From contig DATAYY010000166.1 in NCBI GenBank assembly GCA_036272325.1, positions 7,764-71,763 of the forward strand: a stretch of 64,000 nt of DNA, read 5' to 3'. A model generated the notes under the pieces. The model did no database searches and was not told where the DNA came from. It saw only the letters and a program-made list of their open reading frames with translations. Source of the DNA: Schlegelella_A sp036272325. Its GTDB lineage: Bacteria; Pseudomonadota; Gammaproteobacteria; Burkholderiales; Burkholderiaceae_C. This document shows positions 33,257 to 42,703 of this stretch, in pieces; the first letter of the stretch is position 1; each line of letters opens with the position of its first letter. Position numbers and translations under genes: made by a program.

Positions 33257-34180
33257 GTGGCGATGATCGCCATCAAGGTCGACGTCGACACGCTGCGCGG
33301 CACCCGGGAGGGCGTCCCTCGCTTGCTTGCGTCGTTCGCCGAAGCCGCCGCAAAGGCGACCTTTCTCTTCAGCCTCGGTCCGGATCACACCGGCTGGGCG
33401 CTGCGGCGGATCTTCCGGCGCGGCTTTCTCTCCAAGGTGAAGCGTACGTCGGTGCTGAAGCACTACGGCTGGCGCACCCTGATGTACGGCGTGCTGCTGC
33501 CGGCGCCCGACATCGGCCGCGACGCGGCAGCGGCGATGCGTTCGGCACGCGACGCCGGCCATGAATGCGGGATCCACACCTGGGACCACGTGCTCTGGCA
33601 GGACAACGTCCGTTGGCGCGATGCGCAGTGGACGACGCGCCAGATGGGCCTCGCGCACGCGCGCTTCGTCGAGATCTTCGGCGCGCCGCCGCCGACCCAC
33701 GGCGCGGCGGGTTGGCAGATGAACCAAGCCGCGTTTCGCCAGATCGACGCCTGGGGAATGGCCTACGCCTCCGACGGCCGCGGCGCGGGCCCCTATGTCC
33801 CCGTGGTCGACGGAGAGGCCCTTCGCCACGTGCAGTTGCCGACCACCCTGCCGACGTTCGACGAGCTGATCGGCCGTGACGGGATCGACGAGCGCAATGT
33901 CGCCGATGCGCTGCTGGCACGAACCGCGGGCGCGCACGATCAGGTCGTGACCTTGCACGCCGAGCTCGAGGGGGCGTTGCTCGCGCCGGCGATGCAACGC
34001 CTGCTGCGCGGCTGGCGCGAGCAGGGCCACGAGCTCGTCACGTTGGCGCGCTACCACGAGCACGTGCGCGGCCGGCCGTTGCCGCGGCTTCCGATCGCGT
34101 GGGGCGAGATTCCCGGCCGCAGCGGAGAGCTCATCGTTTCGCCGGCTGCCGGCGCCGACATCGTGCCGAGCGCGCGCTGA
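33257..34180 (+). CDS. arnD: 4-deoxy-4-formamido-L-arabinose-phosphoundecaprenol deformylase
   Basis: A NodB-homology polysaccharide-deacetylase-type metalloenzyme that removes the formyl group after transfer to the lipid carrier, making the pathway irreversible. It has 307 aa. The metal site has Asp residues in KVDVDTLRG and the His pair in GIHTWDH. THGAAGWQMN and the C-terminal VTLHAELEG complete the active site. The GTG at 33257 or the ATG at 33263 could be the start; the difference is two residues. It is the last gene of the operon, 10 bases after the decarboxylase. Convergent with the QueA-like gene. Confidence 0.92.
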   Translation: MAMIAIKVDVDTLRGTREGVPRLLASFAEAAAKATFLFSLGPDHTGWALRRIFRRGFLSKVKRTSVLKHYGWRTLMYGVLLPAPDIGRDAAAAMRSARDAGHECGIHTWDHVLWQDNVRWRDAQWTTRQMGLAHARFVEIFGAPPPTHGAAGWQMNQAAFRQIDAWGMAYASDGRGAGPYVPVVDGEALRHVQLPTTLPTFDELIGRDGIDERNVADALLARTAGAHDQVVTLHAELEGALLAPAMQRLLRGWREQGHELVTLARYHEHVRGRPLPRLPIAWGEIPGRSGELIVSPAAGADIVPSAR

Positions 34181-34217
34181 AGCGCTGCGCTCACGCCGCC
34201 GCGAGCGCGTCCGGCGC

Positions 34218-35306
34218 CTAGAGCGCTGCCGTTCCATTTCGTGCGGCCGGCTCGGCGGTGGCGCCCGGACGTCCGGTGCGCTCGATCCACACCGAGTCGC
34301 CGAACTCGTGGCTGCGGTAGCCGCACGCTTCGAGCGCGGCGTCGACGCGCACGAGCGTCGCCGCCGGCACGAACGCGCCGAGCAGCGCATGGTGGCTCGT
34401 CCGCGGCGGATGGGTGCCGCTGACGATCGCGTCGACGATGCGCAGTGGCGTGGCCGCGCCAAGCCGGTTGTCGGCAACGCCTGGGCCGGCGACGATCCCG
34501 CCCGGTCGCGCCGCGGCGTGCTCGAGCGCGCGCGCGACCGTCGTGCCGAGCGCGACGATGCGGCCGCCGCGCCGGCGCGCATTGCCGATCGCAGCGACCG
34601 TCGCTGCCGGCACGAGGTACGCCTCGTCGAGCGGCAGGCGCGCATCGAGGGCCGCGTCGCCGGTCGACGACAGCCCGGCGGCGAGCGTCAGCGTCGCGAA
34701 GCCGACCCCGCGCGCCGCGAGGCGGTCGAGCAGGCGCCAGTCGAGGACGAATCCGGCCGACGGCGGCTCGAACGCTGCCGGCAGCGCAGCGATCCGCGTC
34801 CACACGTCCCAGAGCGCGAGCGGCTGGGCGACGTGCGCGTACTGCACCGGTCGGCCATGACGTGCCATGCCGGCGCGGATGGCGTCGGCGTCGCCGTCGA
34901 ACTGCAGCTCGACCAAGCGGGCGTGGTCGAGCAGGCGGACGACGCGCGCGCGCAGCGGGCCGAGCGCGAGCAGATCGCCGGCAGCGAGCGCCGGCGGCGG
35001 CGGCCGCAGCTCGGTCGGCGTGCGATGGTTGCCGGCGCCGAAGACGACGGCGGCGAATGTGCGCACGTCATCGGCAGCGAGCGAGCGGCGACCGGCGAGG
35101 CGGACCTCGATCGCCGCCGCGCTGGCGACATGCGTGCCGGCGAGGCTTGCCGGCAAGGTCGCGGCGTCGTTGGCGACGACGAGATCGCCGGCGACGAGGA
35201 CGTCGATGAGCGCGCTGCGCGGCCGGTGCGAGATCCGGCCGGCAGCGTCGACGACGAGCAGGCGCGCATCGCGCGGTCGTTGCACCGGTCGGGTCGCAGC
35301 CTTCAT
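34218..35306 (-). CDS. Divergent QueA-like protein (SAM:tRNA ribosyltransferase-isomerase family)
   Basis: The 362-aa protein follows the QueA fold: RDARLLVVDAAGRISHRPRS at the N-terminus, GDLVVANDAATLPASLAG, then VALGTTVARALEHAA and a closing GYRSHEFGDSVWI. However, the blocks that are near-invariant in true QueA are altered. PTAGLHF reads PPSAGFVLDW, HVGAGTF reads LAAGLSS, the MH.E block reads LPLDEAY, and TNFHLP reads SGTHPPRTSHH. No tgt, queG or other queuosine gene is nearby. It is probably a paralogue with another acceptor or reaction rather than the housekeeping enzyme. ATG at 35306 overlaps the SDR stop (ATGA), so the two are one unit. Confidence 0.75.
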   Translation of the reverse strand: MKAATRPVQRPRDARLLVVDAAGRISHRPRSALIDVLVAGDLVVANDAATLPASLAGTHVASAAAIEVRLAGRRSLAADDVRTFAAVVFGAGNHRTPTELRPPPPALAAGDLLALGPLRARVVRLLDHARLVELQFDGDADAIRAGMARHGRPVQYAHVAQPLALWDVWTRIAALPAAFEPPSAGFVLDWRLLDRLAARGVGFATLTLAAGLSSTGDAALDARLPLDEAYLVPAATVAAIGNARRRGGRIVALGTTVARALEHAAARPGGIVAGPGVADNRLGAATPLRIVDAIVSGTHPPRTSHHALLGAFVPAATLVRVDAALEACGYRSHEFGDSVWIERTGRPGATAEPAARNGTAAL

Positions 35307-36046
35307 CGCGCACTCGTCGCGACCGGAGCAGCGCGTTCGCGATCGATCAGGGCGATGAGCTCGCGCGCTGCGTCGCGCGGCCGCTTCAGCGTCGCCGGAT
35401 CGGCGTCGGGCAGCGCCGCGGCGTGCATCGGCGTGTCCATGTCGCCGGGATCGACGTCGATCACCGCGATGCCGTGGGGCGCGAGCTCAGCGTGCCAGAT
35501 CCGGCCCATGTGGGCGAACGCGGCCTTGCTCGCGCCGTACGCGCCCCAGCCGGCGTAGGGCGTCACCGCGGCGTCGCTCGTCACGTGGACGACGAGCGCC
35601 CGCACGCCGCGCTCCTTCGACTCGCGCGCCGATGCGGCGAGCAGGCCGAGCAGCGCCTTGGTGAGGCGAAACGGCCCGAGCACGTTGGTGGCCAGCGCGC
35701 GCTCGAAGTCTTCGCACTCGGTGTCGGCCAGCACGGCGAGCGGCACCGGGCCGAGGCTCGACGCGTTGTGGACGAGGACGTCGAGGCCGCCGAGCCCGCC
35801 GCCGACCTGGAGCGCGATCGCGTGGGCATCGTCCTTCTCGGCGACGTCGCCGACGATGCCGTGGCTGCCGGCCACGGCGGCGGCGACGGCACGGACGCGG
35901 GCGCTATCGCGGGCGACGAAGGCAACACCGTCGCCACGCGCTGCGAGCGCTTCGACGAGGGCGCGGCCGAGGCCGGAAGTGCCGCCGGTGACGGCGACGC
36001 GAAGGGGAGATCGGCAAACGCCGGAGTGCGTCATGATGGTTGCCAT
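35303..36046 (-). CDS. Short-chain dehydrogenase/reductase
   Basis: A classical SDR of about 247 aa. The cofactor loop VTGGTSGLGRALVEAL lies near residues 19-34, DVLVHNASSLGP corresponds to the NNAG stretch, and the catalytic set is Ser in VVHVTSDAAVTP with Tyr-x3-Lys in YGASKAAF. The C-terminal segment VIDVDPGDMDTPM is typical. The substrate is unknown. ATG codons at 36046 and 36034 are both possible; the conserved fold begins after both. It is divergent from the XRE-cupin regulator across 79 bases and translationally coupled to the QueA-like gene, an association that could hint at the latter's function. Confidence 0.86.
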   Translation of the reverse strand: MATIMTHSGVCRSPLRVAVTGGTSGLGRALVEALAARGDGVAFVARDSARVRAVAAAVAGSHGIVGDVAEKDDAHAIALQVGGGLGGLDVLVHNASSLGPVPLAVLADTECEDFERALATNVLGPFRLTKALLGLLAASARESKERGVRALVVHVTSDAAVTPYAGWGAYGASKAAFAHMGRIWHAELAPHGIAVIDVDPGDMDTPMHAAALPDADPATLKRPRDAARELIALIDRERAAPVATSAR

Positions 36047-36125
36047 TCGGATGCGATGAGGCGAAGGTAGGGTCCGCGGCGGGGCAACACCAGCCCGGTG
36101 TCCGACGGCTTGGCAGAGAGTCACC

Positions 36126-36755
36126 ATGACGACAGCGACGACCAACGACGGCGACGCCGAGACGGCATCGCGCGGCGCCGAAGCGACCAGCGATGACCGT
36201 TCCGCGGCGTCACACCTGGCGCGCAATCTCGGCGCCTTGCGCCATGCGCGCGGGCTGACGCAGGACGCGCTCGCGCGCGCTGCGGCAGTGCCGCGCTCGA
36301 CGATCGCCAACCTCGAGTCGGGGGCAGGCAATCCGTCGCTCGTCATTCTCGTCAAGGTGGCGCATGCGCTCGGTGTTCCGATCGACGAGCTGCTCGCGTC
36401 GCCGCGCGCGAAGGTGCGCCGCTGGCCGGCTGCCGACGTCGCCTTTCGCGTCAAGGGCCGCGGCGTGACGATCCGCGACCTGGTTCCGGAACCGGTTCCC
36501 GACGAGATGATGGAAGTGCTCGACTTCGCGCCCGGCGCGGCGATGGCGGGGACGCCGCACCTGCCGGGGACGCGCGAGTTCTTCACCTGCCTCGACGGCC
36601 ACGTCAACATCACCGTCGCCGGCGAGCGGCACTCGCTCGCGAGCGGCGATGTGCTTGCCTTTCCGGGCAACCTGCCGCACTCGTACCAGAACGGCGACGC
36701 GCTGGCGCCTGCGCGCGGCGTCTCGGTCGTCGTCCTCGCCAAGGCGGGTATCTGA
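36126..36755 (+). CDS. XRE-family transcriptional regulator with cupin domain
   Basis: A 209-aa regulator. A polar N-terminal leader of about 28 residues precedes the helix-turn-helix at about 30-85 (LARNLGALRHARGLTQDALA, then RSTIANLESGAGNPSLVILV). A cupin beta-barrel follows at about 135-205 (MMEVLDFAPGAAM, FFTCLDGHVNITV, GDVLAFPGNLPHSY). The cupin probably senses a small ligand. It faces the SDR gene divergently and precedes the RND efflux genes by 118 bases on the same strand, so either could be its target. No obvious operator repeat was picked out. Confidence 0.9.
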   Translation: MTTATTNDGDAETASRGAEATSDDRSAASHLARNLGALRHARGLTQDALARAAAVPRSTIANLESGAGNPSLVILVKVAHALGVPIDELLASPRAKVRRWPAADVAFRVKGRGVTIRDLVPEPVPDEMMEVLDFAPGAAMAGTPHLPGTREFFTCLDGHVNITVAGERHSLASGDVLAFPGNLPHSYQNGDALAPARGVSVVVLAKAGI

Positions 36756-36873
36756 GGCGCTGCCGGCGCGGCTCGGCTATTCTCGCCAGCTTTGCCACCC
36801 CGAAGCCGCGCAAGCAGTCGCCGCGGCACGGCCGCTCAGCCGAATGGGAGGCGGCAATAACACGGTGCCCGAA

Positions 36874-38097
36874 ATGACCCACGACTTCCTGTCGCGGCTG
36901 CGTCCGCTTCGCGCCGCGCGGCATGCGACGCTGGCGCTGGCGCTGGTCCTGATCGGCTGTGGGCAGAAGACCGATTCGGCGCCCGGCGCTGCCAACGGGC
37001 CCGCCGGCGGCGGCCCGCCGCCGGCCGAAGTCGGCGTCGTCACCGTGCAGCCGCGGCCGGTTGGCATCGTCACCGAGCTGCCCGGCCGACTCGAGGCGTC
37101 GCGCGTGGCGCAGGTGCGTGCGCGGGCGGCAGGCATCCTGCTGAAGCGCGAGTTCCGCGAAGGCAGCGACGTGCACGCCGGCCAAGCGCTGTTCCGGATC
37201 GACCCGAGCTCGCTGCAGGCTTCTGTCTCGGCCGCGCAGGCGACGCTCGCGCGCGCAGAGGCGTCGCTGACGCAGGCGAAGGCGCAGGTCGATCGCTATC
37301 AGCCGCTGCTTGCCGAGAACGCGATCAGCAAGCAGGACTACACCAACGCCGTCGCGGCGCAGAAGACCGCCGAGGCCGACGTCGCCGCGGCACATGCGAA
37401 TCTGCGCACCGGCCAGATCAACCTCGGCTATGCGACCGTGACGGCGCCGATCTCGGGCCGCATCGGCCGTGCACTCGTCACCGAGGGCGCGCTCGTCGGC
37501 CAGGGCGAGGCGACTGCGCTCGCGCTGGTTCAGCAGATCGACCCGATGTACATCAACTTCACCCAGTCGACGACCGAGTTGCTGGCGCTCAGGCGGGCAG
37601 TCGACAGCGGCAGGTTCCGACGCGCCGACGGCAAAGACTCGGCAAGCGTCGAGGTCGTCCTCGAGGACGGCAGCGTCTACGCGGAGCGGGGCAAGCTCCT
37701 TTTCACCGACCTCACCGTCGATCCGACCTCTGGCCAGGTCACGCTGCGCGCCGAGGTACCGAATCCGCGCGGCATCCTGCTGCCCGGCATGTACGTGCGC
37801 GTCCGCCTCGAGCAGGCGGAGACGCCGACCGGAATCGTGGTGCCGCAGCAAGCGGTACAGCGGGGCTCGACCGGCGACAGCGTCATGGTCGTCGCCGCCG
37901 ACGGCACGGTCGCGCCGCGGCCGGTCAAGGTCGGCTCGGCGCAAGGCGGCGAGTGGGTCATCCTCGACGGTCTCAAGCCCGGCGAGATGGTGATGGCCGA
38001 CGGTTTTCAGAAGCTGCGCGGCGCGGCGCCGGTCAAGCCGGTGCCGTGGCAGGGCACGGCGTCGGCAGCCTCCCCAGCCCCGGCGGCCAGCCGTTGA
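36874..38097 (+). CDS. RND efflux periplasmic adaptor (MexA/AcrA-like lipoprotein)
   Basis: The membrane-fusion component linking pump and outer-membrane channel, about 407 aa. The signal ends in the lipobox LIGC, so the protein is lipid-anchored. Then come the beta-strand GRLEASRVAQVRARAAGILL, the lipoyl half-motifs around REGSDVHAGQALFRID and ATVTAPISGRIGRAL, and a coiled-coil hairpin at about 110-180 rich in Ala, Glu and Gln. A C-terminal membrane-proximal domain reads QQAVQRGSTGDSVMVV. The ATG at 36874 gives a somewhat long n-region; an upstream ATG at 36844 and a GTG at 36865 are alternatives. Confidence 0.92.
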   Translation: MTHDFLSRLRPLRAARHATLALALVLIGCGQKTDSAPGAANGPAGGGPPPAEVGVVTVQPRPVGIVTELPGRLEASRVAQVRARAAGILLKREFREGSDVHAGQALFRIDPSSLQASVSAAQATLARAEASLTQAKAQVDRYQPLLAENAISKQDYTNAVAAQKTAEADVAAAHANLRTGQINLGYATVTAPISGRIGRALVTEGALVGQGEATALALVQQIDPMYINFTQSTTELLALRRAVDSGRFRRADGKDSASVEVVLEDGSVYAERGKLLFTDLTVDPTSGQVTLRAEVPNPRGILLPGMYVRVRLEQAETPTGIVVPQQAVQRGSTGDSVMVVAADGTVAPRPVKVGSAQGGEWVILDGLKPGEMVMADGFQKLRGAAPVKPVPWQGTASAASPAPAASR

Positions 38098-38106
38098 GGA
38101 GCGAGC

Positions 38107-41100
38107 ATGGCGCAGTTCTTCATCGACCGGCCGATCTTCGCGTGGGTGATCGCGCTCTTTCTTCTCGTCATCGGCGGCGTCGCGATCAAGCAGTTGCCGA
38201 TCGCGCAGTTTCCGACCGTCGCGCCGCCGGCGATCATCGTCACTGCGACCTACCCCGGGGCATCGGCGCAGACGCTCGAGGAGACCGTGATCAGCGTCAT
38301 CGAGCAGGAGATGAACGGCTCGCCCGGCTTGATCTATCTCGAATCGACGAGCCAGGCCAACGGCGTCGGCTCGATCACGCTCACGTATGAGACCGGCACC
38401 GATCCGAACTTCGCCCAGGTCGACGTCCAGAACCGCCTGTCGCGCGCCGCGCCGCGGCTGCCGGCGGCGGTGACGCAACAGGGCGTTCGGGTCGACAAGT
38501 CGCGCTCGAATTTCCTGCTCTTCACCATCCTGTCGTCGGACAACCCGGCGTATGACCCGATCGCGCTCGGCGACTATGCCTCGCGCACGGTGCTGCCCGA
38601 AATCCAGCGCCTGTCGGGCGTCGGCCAGGCGCAGCTGTTCGGCACCGAGCGGGCGATGCGGATCTGGATCGACCCGGCCAAGCTGGTCGGCTTCAACCTC
38701 TCGGTCAACGACGTCAACAATGCGATCCGCTTGCAGAATGCGCAGGTCTCGTCGGGAACGCTCGGCGACCTGCCGATCGTCGCCCACCAGCCGATCAGCG
38801 CGACGGTCGTCGTTGCCGGCCAGCTGACGACGGTCGAGCAGTTCGGCGACATCGTCCTGCGCGCCAACACCGACGGCTCGACCGTCAAGCTGAGGGATGT
38901 CGCCCGGATCGAGCTCGGCGGCCAGAACTACGGCACTCAGGCGCGGCTGAACGGCAAGCCATCGACCGGCATCGGCGTCCAGCTCACGCCGACCGGCAAC
39001 GCCCTCGCCACCTCCGACCTGATCCACGCCCGCATGGGCGAGCTGTCGCGCTACTTCCCGCCGGGCGTGAAGTACGACATCCCCTACGACAGCTCGCGCT
39101 TCGTCCGGATCTCGATCCGCCAGGTCGTCGAGACCCTGGTCGAGGCGGTGATCCTCGTCTTCCTCGTGATGTACCTGTTCCTGCAGAACCTGCGCTACAC
39201 GCTGATCCCGACCATCGTCGTGCCGGTCTCGCTGCTCGCCGCGTTCACCATGATGTGGGTGTTCGGCTTCTCGATCAACGTGCTGACGATGTTCGCGATG
39301 GTGCTCGCGGTCGGCATCCTGGTCGACGACGCGATCGTCGTGATCGAGAACGTCGAGCGGATCATGAGCGAGGAGGGGCTGCCGCCGCGCGAAGCGACCA
39401 AGAAGGCGATGGGCCAGATCACGGCGGCGCTGATCGGCATCAGCGTGACCCTGGTCTCGGTGTTCCTGCCGATGGCGTTCTTCGCCGGCTCGATCGGCAA
39501 CATCTACCGCCAGTTCTCGCTCGTCATGGTGAGCGCGATGCTGTGCTCGGTCTTTCTCGCGCTGTCGCTCACGCCGGCTCTCTGCGCGAGCTTCCTGAAA
39601 CCGGTCGAGGCCGGCCACAAGCAGGCCAAGGGGGGCTTTTTCGGCTGGTTCAATCGCGGCTTCAAGGCGACGACGCATGCCTACGAGGGCTGGGTCGCGG
39701 CGCTCCTGCGCCGCACCGGCCGCATGCTGGTCGTTTTCGCGCTGATCATCGCGGTCGTCGCCCTCATGTTCACTCGGCTGCCGACGTCGTTCCTGCCGAC
39801 CGAGGACCAGGGCTACCTGATCGCCAACGTCCAGCTGCCGCCTGGTGCGACGCAGGCGCGCACGCTCGCCGTGATGCAGCAGGCCGAGGGATTCTTCCTC
39901 CACCAGCCGGAGGTCGACAAGATGGTGAGCGTGCTCGGCTTCTCGTTCTCGGGCAGTGGCCAGAACGCGGCGCTCGCGTTCGTGCCGCTGAAACCGTGGG
40001 ACGAGCGAAAGGGCGCCGGGCACTCTGCGCAGGCGCTCGCCGGGCGCGCATTCGGCGCGCTCGCGAGCGTTCGCGACGCCTTCATCTTCGCGCTCGTGCC
40101 GCCTGCGATCCCCGAGCTCGGCACCGCGACCGGGTTCGCGTTCCGCCTCCAGGACCGCGGCGGCAACGGCCACGCGGCGCTGCTTGCAGCGCGCAACCAG
40201 CTGCTCGGCATGGCGGCGCAGAGCAAGGTCCTCGCCGGCGTCCGCCCCGATGGCCTCGAGGACGCGCCGCAGCTGCAGATCGACATCGACCGCGACCGTG
40301 CGAGTGCGCTCGGCGTTTCGTTCGACAGCATCAACGCCGTGTTGTCGACGGCGCTCGGCTCGAACTACGTCAACGACTTTCCGAATGCGGGGCGGCTCCA
40401 GCGCGTCGTCGTTCAGGCCGACGCGCCCGATCGCATGCAGCCCGACGATCTGCTCCAGCTCAACGTCCTCAACGCCCAGGGCAAGCCGGTGCCGCTCGCG
40501 GCGATGGCGACGACGCGGTGGATCACCGGACCGATCCAGACGATCCGCTACAACGGCTACCCGACGATGCGCATCTCGGGCGACGCCGCGCCCGGCTACT
40601 CGACCGGCGACGCGATGAACGAGATGGAGCGCCTCGCCGGCGAGCTGCCGCCCGGCTTCGCCTACGAATGGACCGGCCAATCGCGCGAGGAGCGTCTTTC
40701 CGGATCGACCGCGACGATCCTGCTCGCGTTCTCGATGCTTGCCGTGTTCCTCTGCCTGTCGGCGCTCTACGAGAGCTGGTCGATCCCGTTCGCGGTCCTG
40801 CTCGCGGTGCCGCTCGGCGTCCTCGGCGCGGTGATCGGCGCGACCTTGCGCGACATGCCGAACGACGTCTTCTTCAAGGTCGGCCTGATCACCGTCATCG
40901 GCCTGTCGGCGAAGAACGCAATTTTGATCATCGAGTTCGCCAAGGACCTCGTCGCCGAAGGCAAGGACCTGATCGAAGCGACGCTGCAGGCGGTCCATTT
41001 GCGCTTCCGGCCGATCCTCATGACCTCGATCGCGTTCATCCTCGGCGTGTTGCCGCTCGTCGTCGCGACCGGCGCCGGCTCGGCGAGCCAGCGCGCGATC

Positions 41101-41271
41101 GGCACCGGCGTCATGGGCGGCATGATCACGGCGACCGTGCTTGCGATCGTCTTCGTTCCGGTCTTTTTCGTCGTCGTCCGCCGCATCTTCAAGGGCCGCC
41201 TGATCGCCACCGCCGGCGCGGCGTCGATCGCGTCGTCGACGCCGATCGCCGAGGAGCCCGGTGGTGCCTAG
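38107..41271 (+). CDS. RND multidrug efflux pump (AcrB/MexB, HAE1 family)
   Basis: The inner-membrane proton antiporter of the tripartite pump, 1054 aa, a standard HAE1 length. The N-terminus MAQFFIDRPIFAWVIALF is family-typical. The proton-relay residues are in register with AcrB: Asp407 and Asp408 in GILVDDAIVVIENVERIM, and Lys936 in LSAKNAILIIEF (AcrB Lys940). Twelve membrane segments and two large periplasmic loops are evident. It starts 10 bases after the adaptor stop, and its own stop overlaps the channel gene. Substrates are probably broad and hydrophobic. Confidence 0.97.
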   Translation: MAQFFIDRPIFAWVIALFLLVIGGVAIKQLPIAQFPTVAPPAIIVTATYPGASAQTLEETVISVIEQEMNGSPGLIYLESTSQANGVGSITLTYETGTDPNFAQVDVQNRLSRAAPRLPAAVTQQGVRVDKSRSNFLLFTILSSDNPAYDPIALGDYASRTVLPEIQRLSGVGQAQLFGTERAMRIWIDPAKLVGFNLSVNDVNNAIRLQNAQVSSGTLGDLPIVAHQPISATVVVAGQLTTVEQFGDIVLRANTDGSTVKLRDVARIELGGQNYGTQARLNGKPSTGIGVQLTPTGNALATSDLIHARMGELSRYFPPGVKYDIPYDSSRFVRISIRQVVETLVEAVILVFLVMYLFLQNLRYTLIPTIVVPVSLLAAFTMMWVFGFSINVLTMFAMVLAVGILVDDAIVVIENVERIMSEEGLPPREATKKAMGQITAALIGISVTLVSVFLPMAFFAGSIGNIYRQFSLVMVSAMLCSVFLALSLTPALCASFLKPVEAGHKQAKGGFFGWFNRGFKATTHAYEGWVAALLRRTGRMLVVFALIIAVVALMFTRLPTSFLPTEDQGYLIANVQLPPGATQARTLAVMQQAEGFFLHQPEVDKMVSVLGFSFSGSGQNAALAFVPLKPWDERKGAGHSAQALAGRAFGALASVRDAFIFALVPPAIPELGTATGFAFRLQDRGGNGHAALLAARNQLLGMAAQSKVLAGVRPDGLEDAPQLQIDIDRDRASALGVSFDSINAVLSTALGSNYVNDFPNAGRLQRVVVQADAPDRMQPDDLLQLNVLNAQGKPVPLAAMATTRWITGPIQTIRYNGYPTMRISGDAAPGYSTGDAMNEMERLAGELPPGFAYEWTGQSREERLSGSTATILLAFSMLAVFLCLSALYESWSIPFAVLLAVPLGVLGAVIGATLRDMPNDVFFKVGLITVIGLSAKNAILIIEFAKDLVAEGKDLIEATLQAVHLRFRPILMTSIAFILGVLPLVVATGAGSASQRAIGTGVMGGMITATVLAIVFVPVFFVVVRRIFKGRLIATAGAASIASSTPIAEEPGGA

Positions 41272-42703
41272 CCGCCATCGTCGCCTCGCCGTCGCCGCGG
41301 CCGCCCTCGCGCTTGCCGGCTGCACGTCGTTGATTCCGCCCTACCAGCGGCCCGCAGCGCCGGTGGCGGCGACCTACCCGGAGCAAGCGGCGTCGGCGCC
41401 GGCCGCCGCCGGCGAGGCCGCCGCCGACGTCGACTGGCAGCGCTTCTTCGCCGACCCGCGGCTGAAGCGCCTGATCGCGCTCGCGCTCGCCGACAACCGC
41501 GACCTGCGCGTCGCCGTCCTCAATATCGAGCAGACGCGCGCCCTCTACCAGGTGCGCCGGGCCGACGAGCTGCCGACCGTCGGCGCCGGCGGGTCGGTTT
41601 CGCGAACGCCGGTGGGCAGCAGCGTGGTCACGGTCTACGCAGTCGGCCTGACGGTGACGAGCTACGAGCTCGACCTGTTCGGGCGCGTTCACGACCTCAG
41701 CCAGGCCGCGCTCGCGCAGTACTTCGCGACCGCCGAGGCGAGGAAGGCGGCGCAGATCAGCATCGTCTCGTCGGTCGCCAACGCGTACCTCAACGTGCTC
41801 GCCGACGACGAGCTGCTGCGCGTGACGCGACAGACACTCGAGAGCCGCGTCGAGTCGAATCGCTTGACGAAGCTGCGGTTCGACAACGGCGTCTCGTCGG
41901 AGCTCGACTATCGCCAGGCAGAGTCGCTGCTCGAAGGCGCGCGCGCGGCGCTCGCGCAAGCCGAGCGCCAGCGCATGCTCGACGAGAACGCGCTCGTGCT
42001 GCTCGTCGGCCAGGCACTGCCGCCCGATCTGCCGCCGCCGCTGCCGCTCGACCAGCAGCAGATCCCGATCGATCTGCCCGCCGGCCTGCCGTCGGATCTG
42101 CTCGTGCGCAGGCCCGACATCCGCGCCTCCGAGCAGCAGCTGCTCGCCGCCAACGCCAACATCGGCGCGGCGCGGGCGGCGTTCTTTCCGCGCATCACGC
42201 TGACGGCCAGCTACGGTACCGCGAGCAGCGAGCTGTCGGGGCTGTTCAAGAGCGGATCGTGGGCGTTCACGGGCACGGCACAGCTGCTGCAGCCGATCTT
42301 CGACGCCGGCCGCAACCAGGCCAACCTCGATGTTGCCCGCGTCGATCGCGACATCGCCGTGGCGCAGTACGAGCGCTCGATTCAGAACGCTTTCCGCGAA
42401 GTCTCCGACGCTCTCGCCGGCCGGGCGACGTTCGGCGAGCAGCTGCGCGCCCAGGCGGCGCAGACCAACGCCCTCGCGATCGCGTATCGACTCGCCGATC
42501 TGCGCTATCGCTCCGGCGCGGCGAGCTTCCTCGACAGCCTCGACGCGGCGCGGACGCTGTTCGCGGCGCAGACGCTGCTCGTGCAGACACGGGCGCTCGA
42601 GCTGCAGAACCTGGTGACGCTCTACCGCGCCCTCGGCGGTGGCTGGAACGAGAACGCCGAGCTCGCCGCCGGCACGACGCCGGCGATCCCGCCGCCGCGA
42701 TGA
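41261..42703 (+). CDS. Outer-membrane efflux channel lipoprotein (OprM/NodT family)
   Basis: The TolC-like exit duct for the RND pump, 480 aa. The signal ends with lipobox LAGC, followed by SLIPPYQRPAAPVAATYP as in OprM and NodT proteins. Two homologous halves of the outer membrane factor fold are visible, each with long helices: residues about 60-270 and 280-460. SSELDYRQAESLLEGARAAL and LLVRRPDIRASEQQLLAANA are the characteristic repeats. GTG codons at 41261 and 41264 are both possible starts; the gene overlaps the pump by 11 bases or 8. Its stop overlaps the methyltransferase start. Confidence 0.94.
   Translation: MVPSRHRRLAVAAAALALAGCTSLIPPYQRPAAPVAATYPEQAASAPAAAGEAAADVDWQRFFADPRLKRLIALALADNRDLRVAVLNIEQTRALYQVRRADELPTVGAGGSVSRTPVGSSVVTVYAVGLTVTSYELDLFGRVHDLSQAALAQYFATAEARKAAQISIVSSVANAYLNVLADDELLRVTRQTLESRVESNRLTKLRFDNGVSSELDYRQAESLLEGARAALAQAERQRMLDENALVLLVGQALPPDLPPPLPLDQQQIPIDLPAGLPSDLLVRRPDIRASEQQLLAANANIGAARAAFFPRITLTASYGTASSELSGLFKSGSWAFTGTAQLLQPIFDAGRNQANLDVARVDRDIAVAQYERSIQNAFREVSDALAGRATFGEQLRAQAAQTNALAIAYRLADLRYRSGAASFLDSLDAARTLFAAQTLLVQTRALELQNLVTLYRALGGGWNENAELAAGTTPAIPPPR

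Noticed and set aside
36610..41325. A very long open frame on the minus strand (more than 1500 codons) opposite the RND genes
   Set aside because: It is Arg/His/Asp-rich, lacks any domain, and mirrors well-conserved RND proteins on the plus strand. Such antisense frames are expected at this G+C with strong codon bias.
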